Shown here: positions 45,568 through 56,154 of the stretch, one piece after another | Layout of the letters: each line of letters opens with the position of its first letter | How positions within the stretch are numbered: the stretch's first letter is position 1 | Assembly (NCBI RefSeq): GCF_002858675.1 | Contig: NZ_PJZF01000001.1 | Location: 310,001 to 374,000, forward strand | Origin: Chimaeribacter californicus | GTDB taxonomy: Bacteria; Pseudomonadota; Gammaproteobacteria; Enterobacterales; Enterobacteriaceae | Reading direction: 5' to 3' | Length of the DNA: 64,000 nucleotides | The notes under the pieces: generated by a model | The model's input: only the letters and a program-made list of their open reading frames with translations | What the model was told of the DNA's origin: nothing | The model's database searches: none | Position numbers and translations under genes: made by a program

Positions 45568-46584
45568 ATGACGCCCCGTTTACGCTTACTGATCTCTGAT
45601 TCCCATGACCCCTGGTTTAACCTGGCAGTGGAGGAGTGCATTTTCCGGCAGATGACCACCCAGCGGGTATTGTTCCTGTGGCGGAATGCGGAAACCGTGG
45701 TTATCGGGCAGGCGCAGAACCCGTGGAAAGAGTGCAATACCCGGCGCATGGAGCAGGACGGCATCAAACTGGCGCGCCGCAGCAGCGGGGGCGGGGCGGT
45801 GTTCCACGATCTCGGCAACACCTGCTTTACCTTTATGGCCGGCAAGCCGGAGTATGACAAAACCGTCTCGACCCAGATTATCCTCAATGCCTTGCAGTCG
45901 CTCGGCATTACGGCGTCGGCCTCAGGGCGTAACGATCTGGTGGTCAGCACGCCACAGGGGGAGCGGAAGATCTCCGGCTCTGCCTACCGGGAAACCGCCG
46001 ATCGCGGCTTCCACCACGGTACCCTGTTGCTGGATGCCGATCTCAGCCGTCTGGCAGACTACCTTAACCCTGACATCAAAAAGTTACAGGCCAAGGGCAT
46101 TACCTCGGTGCGCGGGCGGGTCGCCAACCTCAGCGAACTGCGCCCCGGCCTGACCCACCAGCAGATCTGTGACGCCGTGGCCGCCGCCTTTTTCAGCTGG
46201 TATGGCGAAGAGGTGGAGGCAGAGGTGATCTCCCCGGATGTTTTCCCCGATCTGCCGGGTTTCCCGGAACAGTTTGCCAGACAGAGCAGCTGGGCGTGGA
46301 ATTTCGGCAAGGCCCCGGCGTTCAGCCACCTGCTGGAGGAGCGGTTCGTCTGGGGCGGTATTGACCTCTATCTGGACATTGAGCAGGGGCATATCAGCCG
46401 GGCGCAGCTGTTCACCGACAGCCTCCAGCCGGAGCCGTTTCAGGCGCTGGCCGGGCATCTGGTGGGCTGTGCTTACCAGAGTGACGCGGTGGCCGCCCGT
46501 TGCCTGGCGCTGGCCACCACCTATCCGCAGCAGCAGGCAGAACTCCAGGCATTGGCGGCGTGGCTGGCGCAGGTTTTAAGATAG
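45568..46584 (+). CDS. lplA: Lipoate-protein ligase A
   Basis: Attaches scavenged lipoate, via lipoyl-AMP, to lipoyl domains of 2-oxoacid dehydrogenases and GcvH. Length of 338 residues equals E. coli LplA. The N-terminal catalytic domain has [34 protein letters not shown] (the RRxxGGGxVFHD motif), GRNDLVV and [22 protein letters not shown]; the C-terminal accessory domain begins near [27 protein letters not shown] precedes the ATG, 26 bp after nlpC. In E. coli lplA is elsewhere, so its insertion between nlpC and rflP is lineage-specific. Confidence 0.96.
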   Translation: MTPRLRLLISDSHDPWFNLAVEECIFRQMTTQRVLFLWRNAETVVIGQAQNPWKECNTRRMEQDGIKLARRSSGGGAVFHDLGNTCFTFMAGKPEYDKTVSTQIILNALQSLGITASASGRNDLVVSTPQGERKISGSAYRETADRGFHHGTLLLDADLSRLADYLNPDIKKLQAKGITSVRGRVANLSELRPGLTHQQICDAVAAAFFSWYGEEVEAEVISPDVFPDLPGFPEQFARQSSWAWNFGKAPAFSHLLEERFVWGGIDLYLDIEQGHISRAQLFTDSLQPEPFQALAGHLVGCAYQSDAVAARCLALATTYPQQQAELQALAAWLAQVLR

Positions 46585-46956
46585 CGGTTGCGGTAATGCG
46601 GTTTATGGCCACGAGAGTTAATGGCGGTAATAGTTAATGGCGATGCGATATTTTTCGGCGTGGTTCCCGGCAGGCGCCCCAGCCTGCCGGGACCCTTTTT
46701 CCCGGAAAACAGACGCCTGCCCATGCAGCCTAGAAGCGCGTGACTTTGTTGGTTATTTTTTATACAGTTAATGCTTAAATAAGTACGATGGTTTCATGAA
46801 AAGAAACAGCAAGATAAATTCTTAAAAAACCGGGCCCTCCTTTAAATTTTTCTTGGAAAACAACATAATGCTTTATATCCACGCATAACGCGTGCAGTGC
46901 GGCACGGCGCTGGCGTTTGCCGGAGGCGAGCGCCCCCATGCCTGTTCGGAACTGAA
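46585..46956. other. Spacer between lplA and the EAL-like gene
   Basis: 372 bp. It holds the lplA terminator at 46666 and then an A/T-rich stretch (46745-46860) likely to contain the promoter of the EAL-like gene. TTTGTTGGTTATTTTTTATACAGT near 46746 offers a TATACA-type -10. No other gene is seen. Confidence 0.5.
46666..46700 (+). terminator. Terminator of nlpC-lplA
   Basis: Perfect 10-bp stem CCCGGCAGGC/GCCTGCCGGG with a GCCCCA loop, then ACCCTTTTT. Confidence 0.85.
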
Positions 46957-47685
46957 ATGAAAATACAACGCGATACGACATTCATCAGCAGCTTTTTCTT
47001 CCAGCCTGTCTACACCTTGCAAGGTGCGCTGTTGGCCGTTGAACTGCTCGTGCGTTTTAACAGTGAAGACCATAAACTGAGCACCCCGACAGAACTGGTG
47101 ATGAAGTCACTGGAGCGGCCACAGATTGTGGCGCTGCTGATGGAACAGATTGCCTGGGCCGAACAGCATGCTGACTGGTTCCGCCAGGTAGGAGTGCCGC
47201 TGAACCTGAATGTGGGTGAGGCGTGCGCCCGGGCTATCGTGCAGGAGCCGGTGCTGCGCCGCCATCTGAAAGCCTTGCCGTTTATCCACCTGGAGATTGC
47301 CGAGTCTTACCCGGCGCTCTCCAGCGGCAAACGTAACCCGGTGCTCTCGGCGCTACGCCGTGATTTTACCCTCTGGCTGGACAGCTTTGGCTCCGGCAAC
47401 GCTACCCTGACCCCCCTGTTTGACGGGCTGTTCGATTACGTAAAAGTCGATAAGACCTTTTTCTGGCAGCTGGTGGATGGTGAACACTTCACTATCGTGA
47501 TGCCTTCGCTTATCCGTAACGTTAACCGTTTCTGCCACGGCATTGTTATTGAAGGGGTCGATACCCCGGCCTATTTCAATGCGTTTTCTGAATTGCCGCT
47601 GGCCGGCGTGCAGGGCCAGCTCTGGCCCAGCCGGGATGGCAGCCAGCTTGATAGCCTGCTGCAAAAGCCGCCTGAATTCCGCTGA
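46957..47685 (+). CDS. Degenerate EAL-domain protein, anti-FlhDC regulator RflP/YdiV-like
   Basis: A 242-residue cytoplasmic single EAL fold. The catalytic motifs are partly lost: AVELL instead of EAL context, NLNVGEA, LEIAES instead of E-x-x-[11 protein letters not shown] where active enzymes have DDFG (second Asp replaced by Ser), and VKVDKTFF. E. coli RflP (YdiV) is an equally degenerate EAL protein that binds FlhD and blocks flagellar gene activation instead of cleaving c-di-GMP. Gene position immediately before selO (ydiV-ydiU) is the E. coli arrangement, which supports orthology. ATG 46957 matches the family N-terminus (MKI); the frame upstream is not used. Confidence 0.85.
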   Translation: MKIQRDTTFISSFFFQPVYTLQGALLAVELLVRFNSEDHKLSTPTELVMKSLERPQIVALLMEQIAWAEQHADWFRQVGVPLNLNVGEACARAIVQEPVLRRHLKALPFIHLEIAESYPALSSGKRNPVLSALRRDFTLWLDSFGSGNATLTPLFDGLFDYVKVDKTFFWQLVDGEHFTIVMPSLIRNVNRFCHGIVIEGVDTPAYFNAFSELPLAGVQGQLWPSRDGSQLDSLLQKPPEFR

Positions 47686-47773
47686 ATTCTGCCGGTTATC
47701 ACCTGCCCACCGGGCGTTGCCCGGTATGAATTCCCCGCCCGGCGTTCTACACTGTCAGCAGGGGGATACATTA

Positions 47774-49216
47774 ATGCCACAATTTGATAATACCTACTTT
47801 ACCCAACTACCGGGCTTCTACACCGCCCTGACACCCACCCCGCTGAAAGGCGCACGTCTGCTCTACCACAGTGAACCCCTGGCCCAGGATCTGGGGCTGG
47901 AGGCGTCATGGTTCAGCACGGAAAACACGCCGGTCTGGGCCGGGGAGCGCTTGCTGCCGGGTATGCAGCCGCTGGCGCAGGTCTACAGCGGCCACCAGTT
48001 CGGCGTCTGGGCCGGGCAGCTCGGCGACGGGCGCGGCATCCTGCTTGGCGAGCAGCAGCTCGGGGATGGCCGCCATGTTGACTGGCACCTGAAAGGGGCC
48101 GGGCTGACGCCTTATTCAAGGATGGGCGATGGCCGGGCGGTGGTGCGATCTGTGGTGCGTGAGTTTCTCGCCTCGGAGGCGCTGCACCATCTCGGCATCC
48201 CGACCACCCGTGCGCTGACCATTGTCACCAGCGATGAGCCGGTCTACCGCGAGCGGCAGGAGCGTGGTGCGATGCTGCTGCGGGTGGCCGAGAGCCACGT
48301 CCGCTTCGGCCATTTTGAGCACTTCTACTACCGTCAGCAGCCTGATCAGGTGCAACAGCTGGCAGATTACGTGATTGCCAAACACTGGCCGCAGTGGGCG
48401 CAGGCACCGGATCGCTATGCACGCTGGCTGACCGATGTGGTGGAGCGCACTGCGCGGCTGATGGCCCACTGGCAGACGGTCGGGTTCGCCCATGGCGTCA
48501 TGAACACCGATAATATGTCGATCCTGGGCCTCACCATCGATTTCGGCCCGTTTGGTTTTCTTGATGATTATCAGCCCGGTTACATCTGCAACCACTCGGA
48601 CTATCAGGGGCGCTACGCCTTTGACAACCAACCGGCGGTGGCCTTCTGGAACCTGCACCGGCTGGCGCAGGCGCTCTCTGACCTGATGCCGACGGAGGTG
48701 TTGCAGGAGGCGCTGAAAGCGTATGAGCCGGCGCTGATGGCGGCCTTCGGTGAAAAGATGCGTGCCAAGCTGGGGCTGTTTACCCAGAGCGCCAAAGACA
48801 ACGACGTGCTGACCGGCCTGCTGAGCCTGATGGCCAAAGAGGGGCGGGATTACACTCGCACTTTCCGGTTACTGAGTGATGTGCAGCAGGATCAGGCGGT
48901 CTCCCCGCTGCGTGATGAGTTCATCGACCGTGAGGCGTTTGACCGCTGGTATCAGGGCTACCGTGAACGGCTGCGGGAGGAGGGTATCAGCGACGGCGAG
49001 CGCCAGCAGGCGATGAAAGCGGTGAACCCACGCATCATTCTGCGTAACTATCTGGCGCAACAGGCGATTGACGGCGCGGAGAAAGATGACATCAGCACCC
49101 TGACGCGGCTGCATCAGGCATTACGTGACCCGTACAGTGATGATCCGGCGTTTGATGATTTCGCTGCCCTGCCGCCGGACTGGGGCAAACACCTGGAGAT
49201 CTCCTGTTCCAGCTGA
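47774..49216 (+). CDS. selO: Protein AMPylase SelO (YdiU)
   Basis: A 480-residue pseudokinase that transfers AMP from ATP to Ser/Thr/Tyr of proteins; in bacteria linked to oxidative stress. Motifs: [24 protein letters not shown] (inverted nucleotide site), [45 protein letters not shown] (metal-binding), and the C-terminal CSS in which Cys occupies the selenocysteine site of eukaryotic SelO. ATG 47774 corresponds to the E. coli start; the longer frame overlaps the EAL-like gene. A terminator shared with aroH follows. Confidence 0.96.
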   Translation: MPQFDNTYFTQLPGFYTALTPTPLKGARLLYHSEPLAQDLGLEASWFSTENTPVWAGERLLPGMQPLAQVYSGHQFGVWAGQLGDGRGILLGEQQLGDGRHVDWHLKGAGLTPYSRMGDGRAVVRSVVREFLASEALHHLGIPTTRALTIVTSDEPVYRERQERGAMLLRVAESHVRFGHFEHFYYRQQPDQVQQLADYVIAKHWPQWAQAPDRYARWLTDVVERTARLMAHWQTVGFAHGVMNTDNMSILGLTIDFGPFGFLDDYQPGYICNHSDYQGRYAFDNQPAVAFWNLHRLAQALSDLMPTEVLQEALKAYEPALMAAFGEKMRAKLGLFTQSAKDNDVLTGLLSLMAKEGRDYTRTFRLLSDVQQDQAVSPLRDEFIDREAFDRWYQGYRERLREEGISDGERQQAMKAVNPRIILRNYLAQQAIDGAEKDDISTLTRLHQALRDPYSDDPAFDDFAALPPDWGKHLEISCSS

Positions 49217-49227
49217 CCCGGAGACAT

Positions 49228-49261
49228 AAAAAAGCCTTGCAGATGCAAGGCTTTTCCTTTT
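49228..49261. terminator. Bidirectional terminator between selO and aroH
   Basis: Stem AAAAAAGCCTTGC/GCAAGGCTTTT with an AGAT loop, serving both convergent genes. Confidence 0.92.
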
Positions 49262-49279
49262 TATGGGGCAGGGCACCGG

Positions 49280-50326
49280 TCAGAAACGGCTGTCCACCGC
49301 ATCGGCCAGCATCGCCAGCAGCGTTTTGCTGTCGCCCCAGTTAAGGCACGGGTCGGTAATCGACTGGCCATAGGTCAGCGGTTCTCCGGCGATCACCTGC
49401 TGGGTGCCCTCCACCAGGAAACTTTCCGCCATGATCCCGGCAATCTGGGTGCTGCCGCGGCGGATCTGGCCGCAGATGTCTTCTGCTACCTCAAGCTGAC
49501 GCCGGTGGACTTTCTGGCAGTTACCGTGGCTGAAATCCACCACCAGCCGCTCCGGCAAGGCGAATTCGCGCAGGTTGTCACACGCCTGCTGGAGGTATTC
49601 CGCCCGGTAATTCGGCGTCTTGCCGCCGCGCATAATTACATGGCCGTAAGGGTTGCCGGTGGTCTGGTAGACCGTCATCTGGCCGTTCTTGTCCGGTGAC
49701 AGGAACATGTGTGGCGCGCGGGCGGCGCGGATGGCGTCAATGGCGATGCGGGTATTGCCGTCTGTGCCGTTTTTAAAGCCCACCGGGCAGGAGAGCGCCG
49801 AGGCCATTTCGCGGTGGATCTGGCTCTCGGTCGTGCGTGCGCCAATCGCCCCCCAGCTGATGAGGTCAGCAATATACTGCCCGATCACCATATCCAGGAA
49901 CTCTGTGGCGGTCGGCAGGCCCAGTTCATTCACGGCCAGCAACAAACGGCGCGCCAGCTCAATGCCCTGGTTAACCTGATAGCTGCCGTCCAGGTGCGGA
50001 TCAGAGATCAGCCCCTTCCAGCCCACCACCGTGCGCGGCTTCTCAAAATAGGTGCGCATCACGATCTCCAGCCGATCCTGATAGCGGATACGCAGTTCAT
50101 TGAGTTGTTGGGCATAGTCAATGGCGGCTTCCACATCATGGATGGAGCAGGGGCCAATCACCACCAACAGGCGCTTATCCGCGCCGCTGATAATCTGTTC
50201 AATACGTTGACGCGCGCCGGTCACGCTCTGGGCCACCGCCGCAGAAACCGGCAGGCGATCGGCCAGGGTTTGCGGGGTGATCAGGCTGTCGATGCGCGTG
50301 GTCCGCAATTCATCGGTTTTGTTCAT
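49280..50326 (-). CDS. aroH: Tryptophan-sensitive DAHP synthase AroH
   Basis: First enzyme of the shikimate pathway, joining phosphoenolpyruvate and erythrose-4-phosphate. The 348 residues match AroH rather than AroF/AroG in the N-terminus (MNKTDELRTTRIDSLITPQ). Class I DAHP synthase motifs: VVIGPCSIHD (metal Cys), RTYFEKPRTVVGWKGLISDP, ISWGAIGARTTESQIHRE, GFKNGTDGN and DFSHGNCQK. Feedback by Trp is expected from its family. TrpR normally represses aroH in E. coli; I could not find a TrpR palindrome in the 179 bp upstream. Confidence 0.95.
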   Translation of the reverse strand: MNKTDELRTTRIDSLITPQTLADRLPVSAAVAQSVTGARQRIEQIISGADKRLLVVIGPCSIHDVEAAIDYAQQLNELRIRYQDRLEIVMRTYFEKPRTVVGWKGLISDPHLDGSYQVNQGIELARRLLLAVNELGLPTATEFLDMVIGQYIADLISWGAIGARTTESQIHREMASALSCPVGFKNGTDGNTRIAIDAIRAARAPHMFLSPDKNGQMTVYQTTGNPYGHVIMRGGKTPNYRAEYLQQACDNLREFALPERLVVDFSHGNCQKVHRRQLEVAEDICGQIRRGSTQIAGIMAESFLVEGTQQVIAGEPLTYGQSITDPCLNWGDSKTLLAMLADAVDSRF

Positions 50327-50505
50327 AACGATCTCAAATTGGGTCTTCGCTGCGGCAGGAATGCCGGGAAGTGATGGCGATCACAATAAAGCAAATGGCG
50401 ATGATTTCAACCATCTGTGATGCGTTATGCAGGCAGTATTGACGCGACAACGTGAAAAGTAGCGAAAAACGTGCGCCGGCAGGCGTATGCCTGCCGGGCC
50501 AGCGA

Positions 50506-51333
50506 TCAGAACAGGCGGCGGCTCATGCCGAAGCTGTCGAGGATTTTGGTGGAGATCTCTTCCACCGAATAGTTGGTGCTGTTGAGGTAACGGATCTGGT
50601 GTTTGCGGAACAGCGCTTCCACTTCCGCCACTTCCATCCGGCACTGGCGCAGAGAGGCGTAACGGCTGTTCTCGCGCCGCTCCTCACGGATTGCCGCCAG
50701 CCGCTCCGGGTTAATAGTCAGCCCAAACAGCTTGCTCTGGTAAGGGCGCAGCGCGGCGGGTAACTGGATGTTGTCCATGTCATCGGCGGTAAACGGGTAG
50801 TTGGCGGCACGCACGCCGAACTGCATCGCCAGATAGAGGCTGGTGGGCGTTTTGCCGCAGCGGGAGACGCCGAGCAAAATCACCTGCGCCTGATCGAGGT
50901 TACGCAACGAAATGCCGTCATCGTGCGCCAGGGTGTAGTCAATGGCGGCAATACGCGCATCATATTTACCGAGGTTGCTTTCGGTCAGGCCATGGGTACG
51001 GTTGGCCACCGGCGTGGGGTCAACGCCCAGCTCCTGCTGCAAGGGCGCCACCAGCGCCTGCACAATGTCCTGGCAGAAGCCCGCGCTGCCATTGATGATG
51101 TCCCGCACGGCCGGGGAGATGATGGAGTAAAACACCAGCGGGCGGACGCCGCTTTTCTGGTAGATCTCATTAATCTGCTGGCAGACGGCCCGGGCGCGCC
51201 CTTCGTTTTCCACGAAAGGCAGGGAAAAAATGGTCGCCTTCACCGGAAATTGTGACAGCACCGCATGGCCCAGCACCTCTGCCGTGATGGCCGTTCCGTC
51301 TGAGATATAGAACACACACCTTTCCACATCCAT
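50506..51333 (-). CDS. ppsR: PEP synthetase regulatory protein PpsR (kinase/pyrophosphorylase)
   Basis: Bifunctional enzyme that inactivates PpsA by ADP-dependent phosphorylation of a Thr next to the catalytic His and reactivates it by phosphate-dependent dephosphorylation. The 275 residues include the start [23 protein letters not shown], the P-loop [15 protein letters not shown] and the C-terminal [18 protein letters not shown] 51333 corresponds to the family start. The gene is divergent from its target ppsA across a 384-bp control region. Confidence 0.96.
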   Translation of the reverse strand: MDVERCVFYISDGTAITAEVLGHAVLSQFPVKATIFSLPFVENEGRARAVCQQINEIYQKSGVRPLVFYSIISPAVRDIINGSAGFCQDIVQALVAPLQQELGVDPTPVANRTHGLTESNLGKYDARIAAIDYTLAHDDGISLRNLDQAQVILLGVSRCGKTPTSLYLAMQFGVRAANYPFTADDMDNIQLPAALRPYQSKLFGLTINPERLAAIREERRENSRYASLRQCRMEVAEVEALFRKHQIRYLNSTNYSVEEISTKILDSFGMSRRLF

Positions 51334-51717
51334 CTCCTTGTCTGTTTTATGGCCGACACCGGCCCTGAAACCAGTCTGGCACAGCATAAAATTTCAGGCG
51401 AATGAAACCCTTTGTTACGTGAAATCCCGCTGCAGCTCGCCTGTTAACGAAGGAACATTTATTCCTTTATTAAGGGTAAGGAAAATTTAATTTCACTTAG
51501 GGGCACTTTTCAGGGAAAAACCCCGTCGATCAAGCAATTGTCGCTTTTTAGTCCCGGCAGAAACAGCGCGGATTAATCCTAAAGCGTTGGGATTGAGAGA
51601 GTTGTATCGATTCACCCATCCAATCGATATGGATCAATGTGCTAGGCTGGAATCGCTGAATAATCAGCCAGAAATGCTTCCATTTGTATCTTACTGAATG
51701 TCAAAAGGATTGCTTCG
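51334..51717. other. Divergent ppsR/ppsA control region
   Basis: Holds both promoters. The ppsA-proximal part has a Cra-like site at 51603-51616 and a probable extended -10 TGCTAGGCT at 51639-51648. GCTGAATAATCAGC at 51655-51668 is a small palindrome in the leader. The ppsR-proximal half is A/T-rich (51470-51500). No gene seen. Confidence 0.6.
51603..51616 (-). promoter_or_regulatory. Candidate Cra (FruR) site upstream of ppsA
   Basis: On the minus strand GGTGAATCGATACA, matching the Cra consensus RSTGAAWCSNTHHW at all 14 positions. It lies about 45 bp before the inferred ppsA transcription start, a position suited to activation, as known for E. coli ppsA. Confidence 0.7.
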
Positions 51718-54099
<2,382 letters not shown>

Positions 54100-54110
54100 T
54101 TCACCAACGC

Positions 54111-54139
54111 ACACCACGGCGCAGGCCGTGGTGTTTTTG
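54111..54139 (+). terminator. Terminator of ppsA
   Basis: Stem ACACCACGGC/GCCGTGGTGT with loop GCAG and a T-run. Confidence 0.92.
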
Positions 54140-54374
54140 CACCGGCGTCCGCACTATCTCATCCCGGCAGGGGCTGTAAACCGATTTACTTATCAGCCTT
54201 TTTTTTCAGGCATTCTCTTTTTACGCACGTGTTTCAGCATAAAAATAAAATATCATCACACCGGAAATAAAATCTGCGCTTTTTTATCGCCACCCGCAAT
54301 TAAGAGGGCCGGTTTTTTATGACACCGGTTTTTTTAAAGTGCTGTGGAATTATCCGTTTAGCGGCTGAAAAACC
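54140..54374. other. Spacer between ppsA and rprA
   Basis: A/T-rich, with several T-runs and a small hairpin (GCCGGTTTTTT...ACCGGTTTTTTT near 54310-54335). No gene recognised. Confidence 0.5.
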
Positions 54375-54490
54375 AAAAAAAAAGCCCATCATAGGATGAC
54401 GGGCAAAGACTACACACAGCAATTCGATGATTCTCTATACTCACTCAGGGGAAAGGTTGTATATAAATCAGTGGGTTGAAATCCGAATTA
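54375..54490 (-). ncRNA. rprA: Small regulatory RNA RprA
   Basis: The minus strand between ppsA and ydiK carries the core of RprA: CCCCTGAGTGA, then GAATTGCTGTGTGTAGTC, TTTGCCC and a terminator hairpin GCCCGTCATCCTATGATGGGC followed by nine T residues. The same blocks occur in this order in E. coli RprA, at the same locus. RprA pairs, with Hfq, with the rpoS leader to open its ribosome site, and represses csgD and ydaM. The 5' part differs from E. coli: the long TTATAAATCA stem is not intact, leaving TGATTTATATAC. The 5' end is inferred from a TAGTAT -10 at 54497-54502. The RcsB box at 54526-54539 fits RcsB activation. Confidence 0.88.
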
Positions 54491-54525
54491 CCAACAATAC
54501 TAGAGAGATGGGGCAGTGGAGTCTT

Positions 54526-54539
54526 TAAGAATCATCCTA
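54526..54539. promoter_or_regulatory. RcsB box upstream of rprA
   Basis: TAAGAATCATCCTA matches the RcsAB-box consensus TAAGAATATTCCTA at 12 of 14 positions and lies about 24-37 bp before the inferred -10, overlapping the -35 area. RcsB activates rprA from such a site in E. coli. Confidence 0.8.
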
Positions 54540-54742
54540 ATCATTCTGGCATTGTGAGATAAATGATTACGATGACTTAAGGGTTTCAAAGCAGACAAAA
54601 TATTTATAATGATAAATAAACCGGTTTCCCAACAGGTATCTTACTCTTTTATCAACAGTCGGCCAGGTCAGGCCCGTTGAGAAATAACAGAGGAAGAGTG
54701 GGAACGGATTCAGCAAAGCTACTTAATCCGCCCCAAATTTTT

Positions 54743-55846
54743 TTATTTTAATTCATCCAGACTGTGCGCGGCATCACGAATATCTTTTTCCGGTTCCGGG
54801 GCTTCACTGACCCACACGGAGATTAACCGGTAAGAAACCGCCAGCACCACCGGCCCGATAAACAGCCCGATCATGCCAAATGCCAGCAACCCGCCAATAA
54901 CGCCGGAGAGAATCAGAATCATCGGCAAATCGGCGCCCATCCGGATCAATAACGGGCGCAGGACGTTATCCAACGTGCCGACAATGCAGCTCCAGACCAG
55001 CAGTACCGTGCCCCAGGTGGTATCACCAGACCAGTAGAGCCAGATGATCGCCGGGATCAGCACCAGCAACGGCCCCAGTTGCGCCACACACAGGATAAAC
55101 ATCAGCACCGTCAGTAACGTGGCGTAAGGGATGCCGGCAATCGCCAGCCCGACACCGCCCAGCACCGCCTGGACAATCGCCGTCACTACCACGCCGAGTG
55201 CCACGGCTCGGATCGCCTGGCCGGCCAGCACCACCGCCGCGTCACCGCGCTCTGCGGCCAGACGGTAAGCGAAATGGCGGATCCCCATGCCAACCTGCTC
55301 ACCACGGCTGTAGAGCAGGGCACTGAACAGCACCATCAGCGCACAGTGCATAATGAAGCGGCCGAGGTGGGCGGCCTGAATCCCGACCCAGCTGGCTGTG
55401 CGGCCGATATATGGTTGCAGCTTCGCCACCAGCGCGCTGCCGCCGCCATCCAGCAGGCTGTGCCAGCCGTTATAGAACTTGTTGCCCACCATCGGGATAT
55501 CACGCAGCCATTCCAGTGTCGGCAGGTGCAGTTGCGAAGGATCGTTGGCAAGCGCCATCAGCGGTGCGCCATTTTCAATCGCACTGTTCACCAGCAGGGC
55601 AATCGGCAACACAAACAGCAGGATCAGCAGCAGGGTCATTACCACCACCGCCAGCGATCGCCGGCCCCACAGCAGCGCCTGCAATCTCAACAGCAGCGGC
55701 CAGGTGGCGATCACCACCATACTGGCCCAGGCGAACCCCAGGATGAAGGGCTGCACCACCCAGATACTGGCGATGGTCATCAACGAGATGAACAACACGC
55801 CAAACATAATCTGAGGCAGATCATAGTTCTTATTCGAATACATCAT
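54743..55846 (-). CDS. ydiK: AI-2E family membrane protein YdiK
   Basis: A 367-residue inner-membrane protein of the AI-2 exporter/YdiK permease family (former UPF0118), with about eight hydrophobic helices in the usual arrangement: two hairpins at the N-terminus (residues 12-90), a long soluble stretch (100-150), then four to six helices to 350. Conserved family segments include GIPYATLLTVLMFILCVAQLGPLLVLIPAIIWL and LLIRMGADLPMILILSGVIGGLLAFG. Transport substrate is not established. Same neighbours (rprA, ydiJ) as E. coli. Confidence 0.93.
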   Translation of the reverse strand: MMYSNKNYDLPQIMFGVLFISLMTIASIWVVQPFILGFAWASMVVIATWPLLLRLQALLWGRRSLAVVVMTLLLILLFVLPIALLVNSAIENGAPLMALANDPSQLHLPTLEWLRDIPMVGNKFYNGWHSLLDGGGSALVAKLQPYIGRTASWVGIQAAHLGRFIMHCALMVLFSALLYSRGEQVGMGIRHFAYRLAAERGDAAVVLAGQAIRAVALGVVVTAIVQAVLGGVGLAIAGIPYATLLTVLMFILCVAQLGPLLVLIPAIIWLYWSGDTTWGTVLLVWSCIVGTLDNVLRPLLIRMGADLPMILILSGVIGGLLAFGMIGLFIGPVVLAVSYRLISVWVSEAPEPEKDIRDAAHSLDELK

Positions 55847-56154
55847 GGAAGGATCTCATCTCAATAAAAGGCAACAATGCCAACATCTAACCGCTGAATC
55901 ATGACGCATTATAAGAGTTTTTTCCTGCCGCAAGGATGATTAGTTGCAAACGCCTGCGGCGGAAAAGTTTATGGTAAGGTGACGGCGCGCAGAAAAAAGA
56001 AGTGTGGTAATTTTCTGTAGCACTGCGTGTGCCGCATGCCGTTATTCCTATAACAATAATACGGAGAAGGCTCGGCAAACGGGAAGGGCCTGTGCATCCG
56101 CTTTTCCGGCGGATCAGGCGTGAACACAACCTCACACGGACAGGGTCAACAGCA
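55847..56154. other. Divergent region between ydiK and ydiJ
   Basis: 308 bp with the promoters of both genes. GATCCGCC-type pairing ATCCGC/GCGGAT at 56096-56114 forms a small hairpin in the ydiJ leader. TTTATGGTAAGGTGA near 55968 could be part of a -10 region. No regulator site or gene could be assigned. Confidence 0.5.

Noticed and set aside
50327-50505. TrpR operator before aroH
   Set aside because: No CTAGTTAACTAG-like palindrome could be found by eye.
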